Below are positions 1 to 7,081 of a stretch of DNA of 64,000 nt, one piece after another (position 1 is the first letter of the stretch; every line of letters begins with the position of its first letter). Made by a program: the position numbers and the translations under genes. The notes beneath the pieces are model-generated. The model was not told where the DNA came from and ran no database searches. It saw only the letters and a program-made list of their open reading frames with translations. Source of the stretch: Arthrobacter sp. Alg241-R88 (GTDB lineage Bacteria > Actinomycetota > Actinomycetes > Actinomycetales > Micrococcaceae); assembly GCF_900537115.1 (NCBI RefSeq), contig NZ_UNRG01000002.1:248591-312590 (forward strand), in the 5' to 3' direction.

Positions 1-823
1 CCGCCTGGGCGAGCGGGTCCGCGCCCGAGCCTTTGTGGAAGACGTCCGTGAACGCGTGGGCCGCCGCTCCGGCCGCCTCGTGGAGCAAGTGGGGCGCACC
101 GATTACTTCGTCGGCGAGGAACTTGTCGGGATCGTCCGTAACACAATCGTCTGCGTGGCTCGAAGTTCGGAGGGCCAGCGGATGCACGAACCACGCGACC
201 CCCATGTCTACACGGACGAGGAAAAGGAACAGATCCGGGCCGCGATCCTGGCTGAGGAGATCCGCGGCCAGCGCACGCGCTTCGCGGAGACGGTTTCTGT
301 CGGCGATGTTGTACCGCAGGTAGTCAAGGGTCCACTCGACCTCATCACCATGACCGCGTATTATGCCGGAGCGATCGGTACCGCCGGCTACCGCGGGGTG
401 GAGACCCGCGTGCGCCAGCAGGAGCGGGTGAGAAACGGCGACCCAAGCGCGCCAACGAACCTCGGTCCCGAGCACTTCCTCTCCGAGCCTTTCCCGAGCC
501 TGGGGCACCAGGATGCCGCTATGGCACACGCGATCGGCATGCCGGGCGCGTACGACAACGGCAACCAGCGCGTCTCCTGGATGGCACACTGCGTGACCAA
601 CTGGATGGGTGATGATGCGGATCTCGTCTCGCTTTCGGTGCGCATCAAGCAGCCCGGTGTCTTCGGCGACACCCAGTGGATCGGAGGAGAGGCCACTCGT
701 GTGTTCCGTGATGAGACCCATGGAGCATGCGCTGAAGTCACGGTCAAGGCCATCAACCAGCTGGGCGTGGAGACCACGAGTGCCGTAGCGGTCGTCTCGC
801 TGGCCGAGACCCGGAGCAGTTGA
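1..823 (+). CDS. MaoC/FAS1-like dehydratase, 5'-truncated by window edge
   Basis: The reading frame is open from base 2 with no stop, so the gene starts outside the window and only its C-terminal part (about 273 codons) is seen. The second half resembles the C-terminal hotdog domain of MaoC-like / FAS1-like dehydratases, which hydrate or dehydrate acyl-CoA thioesters: it has a GxxGAYDNGxQR stretch near base 540, then an NWMGD segment and a GDTQWIGGEATRVF core strand. The first half (ITMTAYYAGAIG) looks like a preceding hotdog domain. Just downstream lies the first of four related promoter modules and a Baeyer-Villiger monooxygenase, so a role in degrading a ring-cleaved or acyl-CoA intermediate is inferred. 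The exact substrate cannot be read. An internal ATG at 35 is the first start codon but has no convincing ribosome binding site. Confidence 0.72.
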   Translation, partial: RLGERVRARAFVEDVRERVGRRSGRLVEQVGRTDYFVGEELVGIVRNTIVCVARSSEGQRMHEPRDPHVYTDEEKEQIRAAILAEEIRGQRTRFAETVSVGDVVPQVVKGPLDLITMTAYYAGAIGTAGYRGVETRVRQQERVRNGDPSAPTNLGPEHFLSEPFPSLGHQDAAMAHAIGMPGAYDNGNQRVSWMAHCVTNWMGDDADLVSLSVRIKQPGVFGDTQWIGGEATRVFRDETHGACAEVTVKAINQLGVETTSAVAVVSLAETRSS

Positions 824-849
824 CCCGCGCACGGGCTGAGCGAGGATTG

Positions 850-916
850 CTGACGCTTTTTCCCGCCATATTGGCGTCCATTGCCATGCCGGTCCTGACC
901 CGGCGGCTCTTAGCGT
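850..916 (+). promoter_or_regulatory. Promoter module A (activator-type sites plus -10)
   Basis: CTGACG (850), TTGGCG (871, 21 bp later) and TAGCGT (911-916, a TANNNT -10 hexamer) are arranged as in three other places in the window; TTGGCG to TTAGCG is exactly 39 bp in all four. No good -35 hexamer is visible, which suggests activator dependence. Just downstream, 932-949 is a perfect dyad (ATCGGCAA-AG-TTGCCGAT) that could be an operator or leader hairpin. It should drive the monooxygenase gene. Confidence 0.6.
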
Positions 917-972
917 TATTTGTGAACAAAGATCGGCAAAGTTGCCGATGCACTGACATCAAAGGAGATCCG

Positions 973-1044
973 GTGGGCTTTTCAAAAGTACGGAACCAGG
1001 ATGGCTTGCTCCATCCAACGAGTGGTGACGCCAGTGACCAGTGA
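973..1044 (+). CDS. Possible 23-codon leader ORF before the monooxygenase
   Basis: A GTG at 973 sits 5 bases after the strongest Shine-Dalgarno in the region (AAAGGAG, 961-967) and opens a 23-codon frame that ends 25 bases before the monooxygenase ATG at 1070, in another frame. The same RBS-GTG block occurs upstream of the SDR gene (3017-3031), where the GTG is in frame with the enzyme. So it may be a true upstream ORF giving translational coupling, or a decayed duplicate of the SDR start region. The peptide resembles nothing I recognise. Confidence 0.3.
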   Translation: MGFSKVRNQDGLLHPTSGDASDQ

Positions 1045-1069
1045 AGACGCGCGTCCAGGGAGCGCGGCC

Positions 1070-2770
1070 ATGGCAAATAACCACATCCAGAATCTGACGG
1101 GTGAGACTGAGGAATATTCCGTCGTCGTCATCGGCGCGGGCATGGGGGGCATTTACGCCCTCCACCGGTTCGCCGACCTGGGACACGACGTCCACGGCTT
1201 CGAGGGAGCAGACGGAGTCGGGGGCGTCTGGTATCACAACGCCTACCCGGGTGCCCGCGTGGACTTGGAAAGCCACAGCTACGCCTTCATGTTTGATCCT
1301 GAGCTTTACGCGGGATGGGACTGGAGCGAGCGGTACGCCGCACAACCCGAAATTCTGCGGTACCTCAACTATGTGGCGGACCGCCTCGATGTGCGCCGCA
1401 ACCTCTCGCTGAGCACTTGGGTGACGTCCGCCGATTGGCAGCCCCAGGAGAACAAGTACCTCATCAAGACCAATACCGGCCGGACGGTTTGGGCCCGCTA
1501 TCTCGTGATGGCCACGGGGCAGCTGTCCAAACCGCGGAAGCCGGACTTCCCGGGACTCGATGATTTCGAGGGGGAGTGGCATCAAACCGCCCATTGGCCT
1601 CAGACTCCCGTTGAGATTGCCGGCAAGCGGGTGGCCCTCATTGGGACAGGATCTTCGGGTGTGCAGGCTGCGACGGAGATCGCCAAGACCGCCGGGCACC
1701 TCTATGTCCTGCAACGCACCCCGAACTACTCGGTCCCTGCACACAACGGGCCGGCGGACAGGAGGAAGAAGGCCCGCCTCAATAAGAAGGTTCTGCGACT
1801 ACGAGACGAGTCATACAATTCCCCTGTCGGCTATGTCATGCAGGGCTTTGCCGGTAAGGCTTCAGACTTCTCCGAAGAACAGCAGCAGCAGATTCTAGAG
1901 TCCAGATGGGCGTTCGGGGGCCAGACCCTGCTCGGAACCTTCTCGGACCAGGGGACGAACATCGACGTCAACAATGTCGTGGCCGAGTTTGTGCGCGGCA
2001 AGATCCGCGACATGATCGATGATCCCGAGACCGCGAAGAAGCTGATGCCCACCTCCTACCCGATTGGCATCCGTCGGCTCTGCATTGATACGGGGTACTA
2101 CCCGATCTTCAATCAGAGCAATGTCAGCCTCGTTGACTTGCGAAGTGATCCGATTGAGCGCATCACCAAGACGGGGATTAAGACCCGGGACAATGAGTAC
2201 GAGGTTGATCTGATCGTTTTTGCCCTCGGTTTCGAGGCTTTTACGGGCGCCCTGGACCAGGCCAACGTCCGCAACGAGCACGGCCAGCAGCCGAGTGACC
2301 GGTGGAAGCATAAGCCGCAGACCCACTTGGGCATCATGACCCATGGATTCCCGAACCTGTTTATGCTCACCGGCGCGCAAAGCCCCAGTGTCCTCGCGAA
2401 CTTCTTCGTCGGAAACAACCAACACGTTGATTTTGTGGCGGACATCATCGCGCACGCCGCAAAGAAGGGCGCCGTCCGCATCGAGGCCAGCCTTGAAGCG
2501 GAGCGGGAGTGGGGCGATCACTGCAATGAGATCGCGGCGCCGCTCCTGCGCCGAGCGGTGGATAACTACATGGTCCACGTCAACAAATACGACGGCTCGC
2601 GCTATTTCATTCCCTATGCCGGTGGCTTCGACAAGTACGTCAGGAAGGTCGAAGAAGTCGTCTCCGACAACTACCGCGGCTTCGTGTTTACGAAGGCTTT
2701 TGCACCTGGCAATGCAGGACAAACCGCAGATGAAAGCCGAAACCGTGATGCGGTTCTCACGGCACAGTAG
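1070..2770 (+). CDS. Baeyer-Villiger (flavin) monooxygenase
   Basis: Class B flavoprotein monooxygenase that would insert one O2-derived oxygen next to a ketone carbonyl using FAD and NADPH, giving an ester or lactone. Visible motifs: FAD Rossmann GAGMGG at residues 22-27, the BVMO fingerprint (FEGEWHQTAHWP, about residues 166-177, a variant of FxGxxxHTxxWP), and the NADPH Rossmann GTGSSG near residue 191. Length from ATG 1070 is 566 residues, normal for cyclohexanone-monooxygenase relatives. ATG 1070 was chosen because GGGAG lies 8 bases upstream; an in-frame ATG at 1001 has a poor RBS and adds 23 residues with no family match. A 15-bp-stem terminator follows at 2785. The context (SDR, flavin reductase, dehydratase, aldehyde dehydrogenase) fits oxidation of an alicyclic or long-chain ketone; the substrate is unknown. 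Confidence 0.9.
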   Translation: MANNHIQNLTGETEEYSVVVIGAGMGGIYALHRFADLGHDVHGFEGADGVGGVWYHNAYPGARVDLESHSYAFMFDPELYAGWDWSERYAAQPEILRYLNYVADRLDVRRNLSLSTWVTSADWQPQENKYLIKTNTGRTVWARYLVMATGQLSKPRKPDFPGLDDFEGEWHQTAHWPQTPVEIAGKRVALIGTGSSGVQAATEIAKTAGHLYVLQRTPNYSVPAHNGPADRRKKARLNKKVLRLRDESYNSPVGYVMQGFAGKASDFSEEQQQQILESRWAFGGQTLLGTFSDQGTNIDVNNVVAEFVRGKIRDMIDDPETAKKLMPTSYPIGIRRLCIDTGYYPIFNQSNVSLVDLRSDPIERITKTGIKTRDNEYEVDLIVFALGFEAFTGALDQANVRNEHGQQPSDRWKHKPQTHLGIMTHGFPNLFMLTGAQSPSVLANFFVGNNQHVDFVADIIAHAAKKGAVRIEASLEAEREWGDHCNEIAAPLLRRAVDNYMVHVNKYDGSRYFIPYAGGFDKYVRKVEEVVSDNYRGFVFTKAFAPGNAGQTADESRNRDAVLTAQ

Positions 2771-2784
2771 ATAGACAGACAACA

Positions 2785-2833
2785 GGCTCCCCGGAAGCCG
2801 GACTGGTCATCCAGTTCAGGCTTCCGGGGAGCC
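2785..2833 (+). terminator. Rho-independent-type terminator
   Basis: A 15-bp perfect stem (GGCTCCCCGGAAGCC and its complement) with an inner GGACTGG/CCAGTTC extension, followed by TTCTTATT. It lies 14 bases after the monooxygenase stop. Confidence 0.85.
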
Positions 2834-2907
2834 TTCTTATTCCCGCCCTGTGGTTGCCGACGTCTGGTGCAAGGGCTTTCAGCGGGCCCCCGCGAGAGGA
2901 CACAATT

Positions 2908-2974
2908 TTGGCGCGGTTTCATTCGTTGTTGGCGCCGATGGCCATCCCGGTGCAGCCCCACCCGCTCTTAGCGT
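2908..2974 (+). promoter_or_regulatory. Promoter module B (paired TTGGCG sites plus -10)
   Basis: TTGGCG at 2908 and again at 2929 (21-bp spacing), then TAGCGT at 2969-2974. From 2929 onward it aligns base by base with module A (shared TTGGCG, ATGGCCAT, CCGGT and GCTCTTAGCGTT blocks) and the similarity continues to GCACTGAGATCAAAGGAG at the ribosome binding site. It should drive the SDR and the following flavin reductase gene. The exact copy of the 39-bp and 21-bp spacings is direct evidence for a shared regulator; its identity is not shown. Confidence 0.65.
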
Positions 2975-3058
2975 TGATTGTGGGCGAAATCAGCAAGAAG
3001 GCTACGCACTGAGATCAAAGGAGATCCCGTGAGCTTCCCCGGACGTGAAGGAATAACA

Positions 3059-3808
3059 ATGAGCAACGTACTCGAAGGCAAGACCGCAATAGTCACCGGT
3101 GCCGGCTCAGGCATGGGTTTGGCAACTGCCCGCCTGTTTCATCAACAGGGCGCAAACATCGTCTTGGCGGACTTCTCGGGGGCCCAGGAGAAAACGGCTG
3201 TGGAGCTCGGAGACCGCACGGTGCCGATCCAAGCTGACATTTCAAAAGCTGGAGACGCGAAAGCAATGGTTGATCTGGCAATTAGCGAGTTCGGTGGCCT
3301 CGACATTCTTTGCAATATTGCAGGGGCAAATGCTCCCATGGTGCAGCACCATGAGGCGCTGGAGTCGGACTTCGACAAGATGATTAACGTAAATCTCCGG
3401 GGCGCTTTCCTCACGATGAAGTATGCAATTCCCGCCATGCTCGAGCAGGGCGGGGGATCGATCGTCAACGTGGCCTCGGCGGCAGCCTTGATGGGGACGC
3501 CTCTCTACGGCGGTTACAGCGCAGCCAAGACCGGCCTCCTCGGGCTGACCCGCACCATCGCCCTCGAATACGCGGAGCAGAATATCCGCGCAAACTCCAT
3601 CTGCCCTGGCCCCATAAGGACTCCAATGATGGAAGAAGCTCTGGCGGAAAACCCTGCCGCCGCTGACTATCTCATCAACATGGTTCCGGCACGTCGCGTC
3701 GGAACCGCAGAAGAAGTAGCCAATGCCGTCCTGTTCCTCGCCAGTGAGCAGTCTTCGTACATCACCGGCGTCGCACTGCCTATCGATGGCGGCCAGACAG
3801 CCGCCTAA
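3059..3808 (+). CDS. Short-chain dehydrogenase/reductase
   Basis: Classical SDR of 249 residues: NAD(P)-binding TGAGSGMG near residue 13, the NIAG strand motif near residue 88, catalytic Ser in the VASAAAL segment and YSAAK as the Tyr-x-x-x-Lys pair around residues 155-159, and a C-terminal DGGQTA typical of the family. It probably oxidises a secondary alcohol to the ketone used by the monooxygenase upstream, or a later hydroxy intermediate. ATG 3059 has AAGGA seven bases upstream; a GTG at 3029 in the same frame has a stronger RBS (AAAGGAG) and would add ten residues, so dual starts are possible. The gene has its own promoter module and is followed after 75 bases by a flavin reductase. Confidence 0.9.
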   Translation: MSNVLEGKTAIVTGAGSGMGLATARLFHQQGANIVLADFSGAQEKTAVELGDRTVPIQADISKAGDAKAMVDLAISEFGGLDILCNIAGANAPMVQHHEALESDFDKMINVNLRGAFLTMKYAIPAMLEQGGGSIVNVASAAALMGTPLYGGYSAAKTGLLGLTRTIALEYAEQNIRANSICPGPIRTPMMEEALAENPAAADYLINMVPARRVGTAEEVANAVLFLASEQSSYITGVALPIDGGQTAA

Positions 3809-3883
3809 CTGCCCAGACGTATTCGGCCCGGGAATGGTCAAAGACCGATCGCTCCCACACGGGCACCGAAAGGAATAAAACTC

Positions 3884-4423
3884 ATGACCCAAAAATTTAT
3901 GACTCGGCCGAAGGTCAGTGCATTCGGCAACGACCCTTCGCTGGTGAGGAGCACGTTTGCGCAATTTCCGTCCGGAGTTGCAGTGCTGGCGGTCGAATCG
4001 GGCGATGAGAAGCATGCGCTCGTCGCGTCATCGTTCATGGTTGGGGTGTCGCTTGAACCGTGCCTCGTCGCGGTAGCTGTGCAGAAGTCGTCGGAGACAT
4101 GGGAGCAGATCAAGGATGCTGCTTCACTTGGGGTTTCGATCTTTGGCAAGGGGCAGGGGCATCTGACCCGCAAGCTCGCAGGCAAAGACCGCGCTGCACG
4201 CTTTGAGCAGGTGGCCATCGACATCGGCGAGGACGGGGCCGTATTCATAGAAGAGGCGGCGTTGTGGCTTGAGTGCTCGATCCATGAGGTTTCGGAGGCC
4301 GGCGATCACTGGATGGCGCTGCTCGAGGTGAAGAAGCTCGGAGTCGGCGAAAATGAGCCGCTTATTTGGCACGGCGCCAAGTTCCGCGAGCTCGTCAACG
4401 CTCAGTCGATCGACGTCGTTTAG
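3884..4423 (+). CDS. Flavin reductase family protein (HpaC-like)
   Basis: A 179-residue protein of the flavin-reductase-like split-barrel family, which uses NAD(P)H to reduce free FMN/FAD for a partner monooxygenase. The N-terminal FAQFPSGVAVLAV stretch followed by the LVASSFMVGVSLEPCLVAVAV strand pair is the usual FMN-binding signature, and the C-terminal WHGAKFREL closes the barrel. RBS AAAGGA lies 10 bases before the ATG. It is in the same direction as the SDR and may be co-transcribed. The Baeyer-Villiger enzyme reduces its own flavin, so this reductase may serve a two-component oxygenase outside the window or be an oxygenase-independent flavoprotein; that link is inference. Confidence 0.85.
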   Translation: MTQKFMTRPKVSAFGNDPSLVRSTFAQFPSGVAVLAVESGDEKHALVASSFMVGVSLEPCLVAVAVQKSSETWEQIKDAASLGVSIFGKGQGHLTRKLAGKDRAARFEQVAIDIGEDGAVFIEEAALWLECSIHEVSEAGDHWMALLEVKKLGVGENEPLIWHGAKFRELVNAQSIDVV

Positions 4424-4453
4424 CGGACTGTGCGGTTGCTGTGGAAGGAACAT

Positions 4454-4993
4454 ATGAGCGCCATTGATGCGATGCCCGGCGTCGGGTTTCCCCCTCGTGC
4501 TGTGCATGACATTCCTGCGGACCGGACCGTGATAGCGGCCGTCATCCAGTGGCGGGACAAGATTGCACTGTTCAGACGGAGCGGGAATCTTGGCCACGAC
4601 AGTGGCCTGTGGCACTGCATTACCGGTTATATGGAAGCCGGTGCCACGCCTGAACAGCAGACCCTTGAAGAGTTGTTTGAAGAAGCCGGTCTGCAAACCA
4701 AAGATATCCTGGGACTCCTGCCGGGGCCGGACGTGGTGGTGGCCGACGATGTTGGGAATCCGTGGCTCATTCATACTTTCACTGCCTTCACGTCCCGCCG
4801 GCGGCTGAAGATCAACTGGGAAAACGACGCCTACCGTTGGACTTCTCCGCACAAAACCAAGCGCTTCAGTAACCGGGTGGCTTGGCTGGATAACGTGCTT
4901 GATGCAACCGGTCATGTCCCGGGCATTCCGGCACTTGAACCTGGGGCAACTTCGGGGTGGAGCTTGGGTGCTGCTCCACGTCAGGAGGCCTGA
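4454..4993 (+). CDS. NUDIX-fold protein with a degenerate Nudix box
   Basis: A 179-residue NUDIX-fold protein. The box region reads GYMEAGATPEQQ then TLEELFEEAGL (about residues 59-81): the spacing fits Gx5Ex7REUxEExGU, but the first conserved Glu is Ala and the Arg of REU is Glu, so pyrophosphohydrolase activity is doubtful. ATG 4454 is chosen because GAAGGAA stands just upstream; a GTG at 4430 in the same frame lacks an RBS. It follows the flavin reductase by 30 bases, so it is probably the last gene of that operon, and it overlaps the convergent ArsR gene by 13 bases at its 3' end. It could be a ligand-binding or housekeeping NUDIX variant; the function is unknown. Confidence 0.75.
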   Translation: MSAIDAMPGVGFPPRAVHDIPADRTVIAAVIQWRDKIALFRRSGNLGHDSGLWHCITGYMEAGATPEQQTLEELFEEAGLQTKDILGLLPGPDVVVADDVGNPWLIHTFTAFTSRRRLKINWENDAYRWTSPHKTKRFSNRVAWLDNVLDATGHVPGIPALEPGATSGWSLGAAPRQEA

Positions 4994-5331
4994 CGATCAT
5001 CGCGGTTGAAGTGGGCCGCCTCCTGGAGGATCAGGTTCAGCAGGCCGGGGAAGCGGGCTTCGAGGTCATCGCTGCGCAGCCGGCTCATGCGCCGGACACC
5101 GACGTCGTACTGGTGGATCACGCCTGCCTCGCGCAGTACCCGGAAGTGTCGCGTTCCGGCGGACTTTGTTACCGGAAGGGCAAAGTCCGTGCAGGGGATG
5201 TCCCCGCTGCTGCCAGCCAGGCGAATGACGATCGCCAGCCGCACCGGGTCAGTCATTGCGGCCATCAGTCGGAACAAGTCCAGTTCGCTGACGTCAGGGT
5301 GGGTCAGGGGGGTGGAGGTTCGGCTGGCCAT
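4981..5331 (-). CDS. ArsR-family winged-helix regulator
   Basis: 116-residue ArsR-type regulator with a typical winged helix: MAAMTDPVRLAIVIRLAG (helix 2 region, DPVR motif), then TKSAGTRHFRVLREAGVI, where the recognition helix carries TRHFRVL instead of the common SxHLxxL. No cysteine pair typical of metal sensors is seen in the helix-3 position (a single Cys in DIPCTDF), so it may sense an organic or redox signal. It is divergent from the reductase gene at 5477, with an 8-bp-armed inverted repeat between them, the expected place for its operator. Its 3' end overlaps the convergent NUDIX gene. Confidence 0.85.
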   Translation of the reverse strand: MASRTSTPLTHPDVSELDLFRLMAAMTDPVRLAIVIRLAGSSGDIPCTDFALPVTKSAGTRHFRVLREAGVIHQYDVGVRRMSRLRSDDLEARFPGLLNLILQEAAHFNRDDRQAS

Positions 5332-5349
5332 GTGCCCAGTCTATCGGCT

Positions 5350-5377
5350 CCTATGTTTACGTTTATGCGAACATAGG
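5350..5377. promoter_or_regulatory. Inverted repeat, probable ArsR operator
   Basis: CCTATGTT (5350-5357) and AACATAGG (5370-5377) form perfect 8-bp arms 12 bases apart, in the gap between the divergent arsR-type gene and the reductase gene. A direct repeat TACGTTTA (5359 and 5379) overlaps it. Position and symmetry fit a dimeric ArsR site controlling both directions. Confidence 0.6.
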
Positions 5378-5476
5378 CTACGTTTAATCCCAAGGCCGCC
5401 ATCCAGTGCGTGCCATCAAGGGGACGTACCGTTCAGGTTCCCGCCCCATCCACGAATCCCAACTGAGGAAACACAT

Positions 5477-6193
5477 ATGCCCACCCTTGGAATCATTGGC
5501 ACCGGGAACATTGGTGCTGCCATCGCCCGTCTGGCCGTCAATGCCGGCATCTCTGTAGTGCTGTCCAATTCCCGCGGCCCGGAGACACTCGCCAGCTTCG
5601 TCTCCGAGTTGGGACCCCTGGCTTCCGCCGGCACCATCGAACAGTCCGCGGCGGCCGGAGACGTTGTTGTACTCTCCGTGCCTCTGACGGCGCATACCGC
5701 CATTCCTACATCCCTCTTTGAAGGGAAGGCTGTACTCGATACCACCAACTACTACCCGTTCCGGGATGGAAGGGTGTCTGAGCTCGACGAGGAAAGGCTG
5801 ACGACGAGCGAGCTGGTCCTGCGGCATTTCCAGGGAGCCGGCCTGACGAAGGCCTTCAACAACATCCTGGCTCACCACATCCCCCAGCTGGCACGCCCCT
5901 CCGGCGCGCCAGATCGTACCGCCCTTCCTGTGGCTGGCAATGATGTCTCTGCAAAGGCGAAGGTCATGGCCCTCATCGATCAGCTGGGTTTCGATGCAGT
6001 GGACGCCGGTACGTTGGGGGAGAGCTGGCGTTTCGAGCCGGAAGCCGCTGCCTACACCAGGCTTTACCTGGCGGACCCCGCAACCCCGGACGACCGCATG
6101 CTCGAAGCTCCCGCCGGCACTGTGCCCGCTGAACGGCTAACCGAAGCACTGCAGCGGGCCGAACCGGTGCGCGTTGCCGCGCGCACCTTCTAA
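5477..6193 (+). CDS. NADP-binding F420-reductase-like oxidoreductase
   Basis: A 238-residue Rossmann protein of the NADPH-dependent F420 reductase / NADP oxidoreductase family. The N-terminus GIIGTGNIGAAIARLA is the dinucleotide motif and SNSRGPETL just after strand 2 is the usual 2'-phosphate-binding loop, so NADP(H) is likely. ATG 5477 has GAGGAAA upstream; the frame extends far upstream (to 5006) through the arsR gene on the other strand but that part is not protein-like. It lies divergent to arsR across an inverted repeat, so it is probably the regulated target. Many such proteins are annotated as NAD(P)-binding reductases without a known substrate; whether F420 is used cannot be seen. 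Confidence 0.82.
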   Translation: MPTLGIIGTGNIGAAIARLAVNAGISVVLSNSRGPETLASFVSELGPLASAGTIEQSAAAGDVVVLSVPLTAHTAIPTSLFEGKAVLDTTNYYPFRDGRVSELDEERLTTSELVLRHFQGAGLTKAFNNILAHHIPQLARPSGAPDRTALPVAGNDVSAKAKVMALIDQLGFDAVDAGTLGESWRFEPEAAAYTRLYLADPATPDDRMLEAPAGTVPAERLTEALQRAEPVRVAARTF

Positions 6194-6303
6194 GAACCCT
6201 TTCACGCCTGCTGGCCTTAGTGGCACGCCTTGACGGCGGCACTAAGGCCAGCGGCGTATGCGGGCCTGGCCCGGAGCCGACGGAGGTCGCCTCGATACCG
6301 CGC

Positions 6304-6390
6304 CTGACGTGGTTTTAACGCGCCTGACGTGGTTTTTAAACTGCATGGCGCCCTAGTAGCTACCTGTCCAGCGACTCCTGCTTTTAGCGT
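6304..6390 (+). promoter_or_regulatory. Promoter module D with tandem-duplicated upstream site
   Basis: CTGACGT occurs at 6304 and 6324 inside a 20-bp tandem repeat (6300-6339), then ATGGCG at 6345 and TAGCGT at 6385-6390. Spacings 21 and 39 bp match modules A-C; the extra copy looks like a slippage duplication of the upstream site. A dyad GGCAGC-6-GCTGCC (6404-6421) follows at the place where module A also has a dyad. It should drive the NTF2-like gene at 6450. Confidence 0.58.
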
Positions 6391-6449
6391 TGGTACCAGC
6401 GAGGGCAGCAAGGAAGCTGCCTGGTGTTTGAAGTAGAAAGTCTGGATAT

Positions 6450-6989
6450 ATGTCGCTCACAGATGCTCAACTGACCGAGTTGTATGACAAGCAAGCCCTC
6501 CACGACAACCTCATGTTGTACGCGAGGGGCGCGGACCGGCACGACCGCGAGCTGATGAAATCCACATATTGGCCTGATTCATTCGATGATCACGGCGGCT
6601 ATGTCGGAAACGGCCAGGAGTGGGCTGATGCAGCCATGACCTGGCACGACAAGATCCACAGCTGCAGCCACCACATCTCCAACGTCCTGTCCGAGATCGA
6701 CGGAAACCGGGCCAAGCGCGAAAGCACGTTCATCTGCGTGGTCCCGTTCAAGGACCCCGAAGTAACAATGTTCCAGGCCGGCCGCTACCGCGACTTGTGC
6801 GAAAAGCGCGACGGCGTGTGGAAAATCCTTCACCGCACCTGCATCTGGGACTGGATCGACGTCCGGCCCGTCAACACGGACTGGGACATCGTGGGTGTCC
6901 CTCGGGTCTCGCACTGGGGAGCCTGGCATCCCGAGGACCCGATCTACAAGGACTGGGTCGACAGCCCGCCGACCGAATTCTCGCGGTAG
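6450..6989 (+). CDS. NTF2-like (SnoaL-type) protein
   Basis: A 179-residue protein of the nuclear-transport-factor-2 / SnoaL-like fold seen in ring-hydroxylating dioxygenase small subunits, dehydratases and isomerases. The N-terminal helix (ELYDKQALHDNLMLYARGADRHD), the FDDHGGYVG strand and the GRYRDLCEKRDGVWKILHRT hairpin are typical. A pocket with several His (SCSHHISN) could be catalytic, but no definite family can be named. The ATG is preceded only by a weak RBS. It is alone between promoter module D and a bidirectional terminator, i.e. monocistronic. Sharing the module with the monooxygenase and SDR suggests it acts in the same pathway, for example as a small dehydratase or isomerase. 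Confidence 0.82.
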   Translation: MSLTDAQLTELYDKQALHDNLMLYARGADRHDRELMKSTYWPDSFDDHGGYVGNGQEWADAAMTWHDKIHSCSHHISNVLSEIDGNRAKRESTFICVVPFKDPEVTMFQAGRYRDLCEKRDGVWKILHRTCIWDWIDVRPVNTDWDIVGVPRVSHWGAWHPEDPIYKDWVDSPPTEFSR

Positions 6990-7025
6990 CCCTGCACCTG
7001 CCCAGCTGGCTTTCCTGAACCACCT

Positions 7026-7066
7026 AAAAGCGCCTGCCGACCCTCTACTGGGCCGGCAGGCGCTTT
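7026..7066. terminator. Bidirectional terminator
   Basis: AAAGCGCCTGCCG (7027-7039) pairs perfectly with CGGCAGGCGCTTT (7054-7066), an A/T-flanked 13-bp stem between the convergent NTF2-like and gabD-like genes. It ends transcription from both sides. Confidence 0.85.
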
Positions 7067-7081
7067 GGCTGTTGTGCGGGG

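Noticed and set aside
1001..1069. Alternative monooxygenase start at ATG 1001
   Set aside because: Poor RBS and 23 residues with no family likeness; ATG 1070 has GGGAG at good distance.
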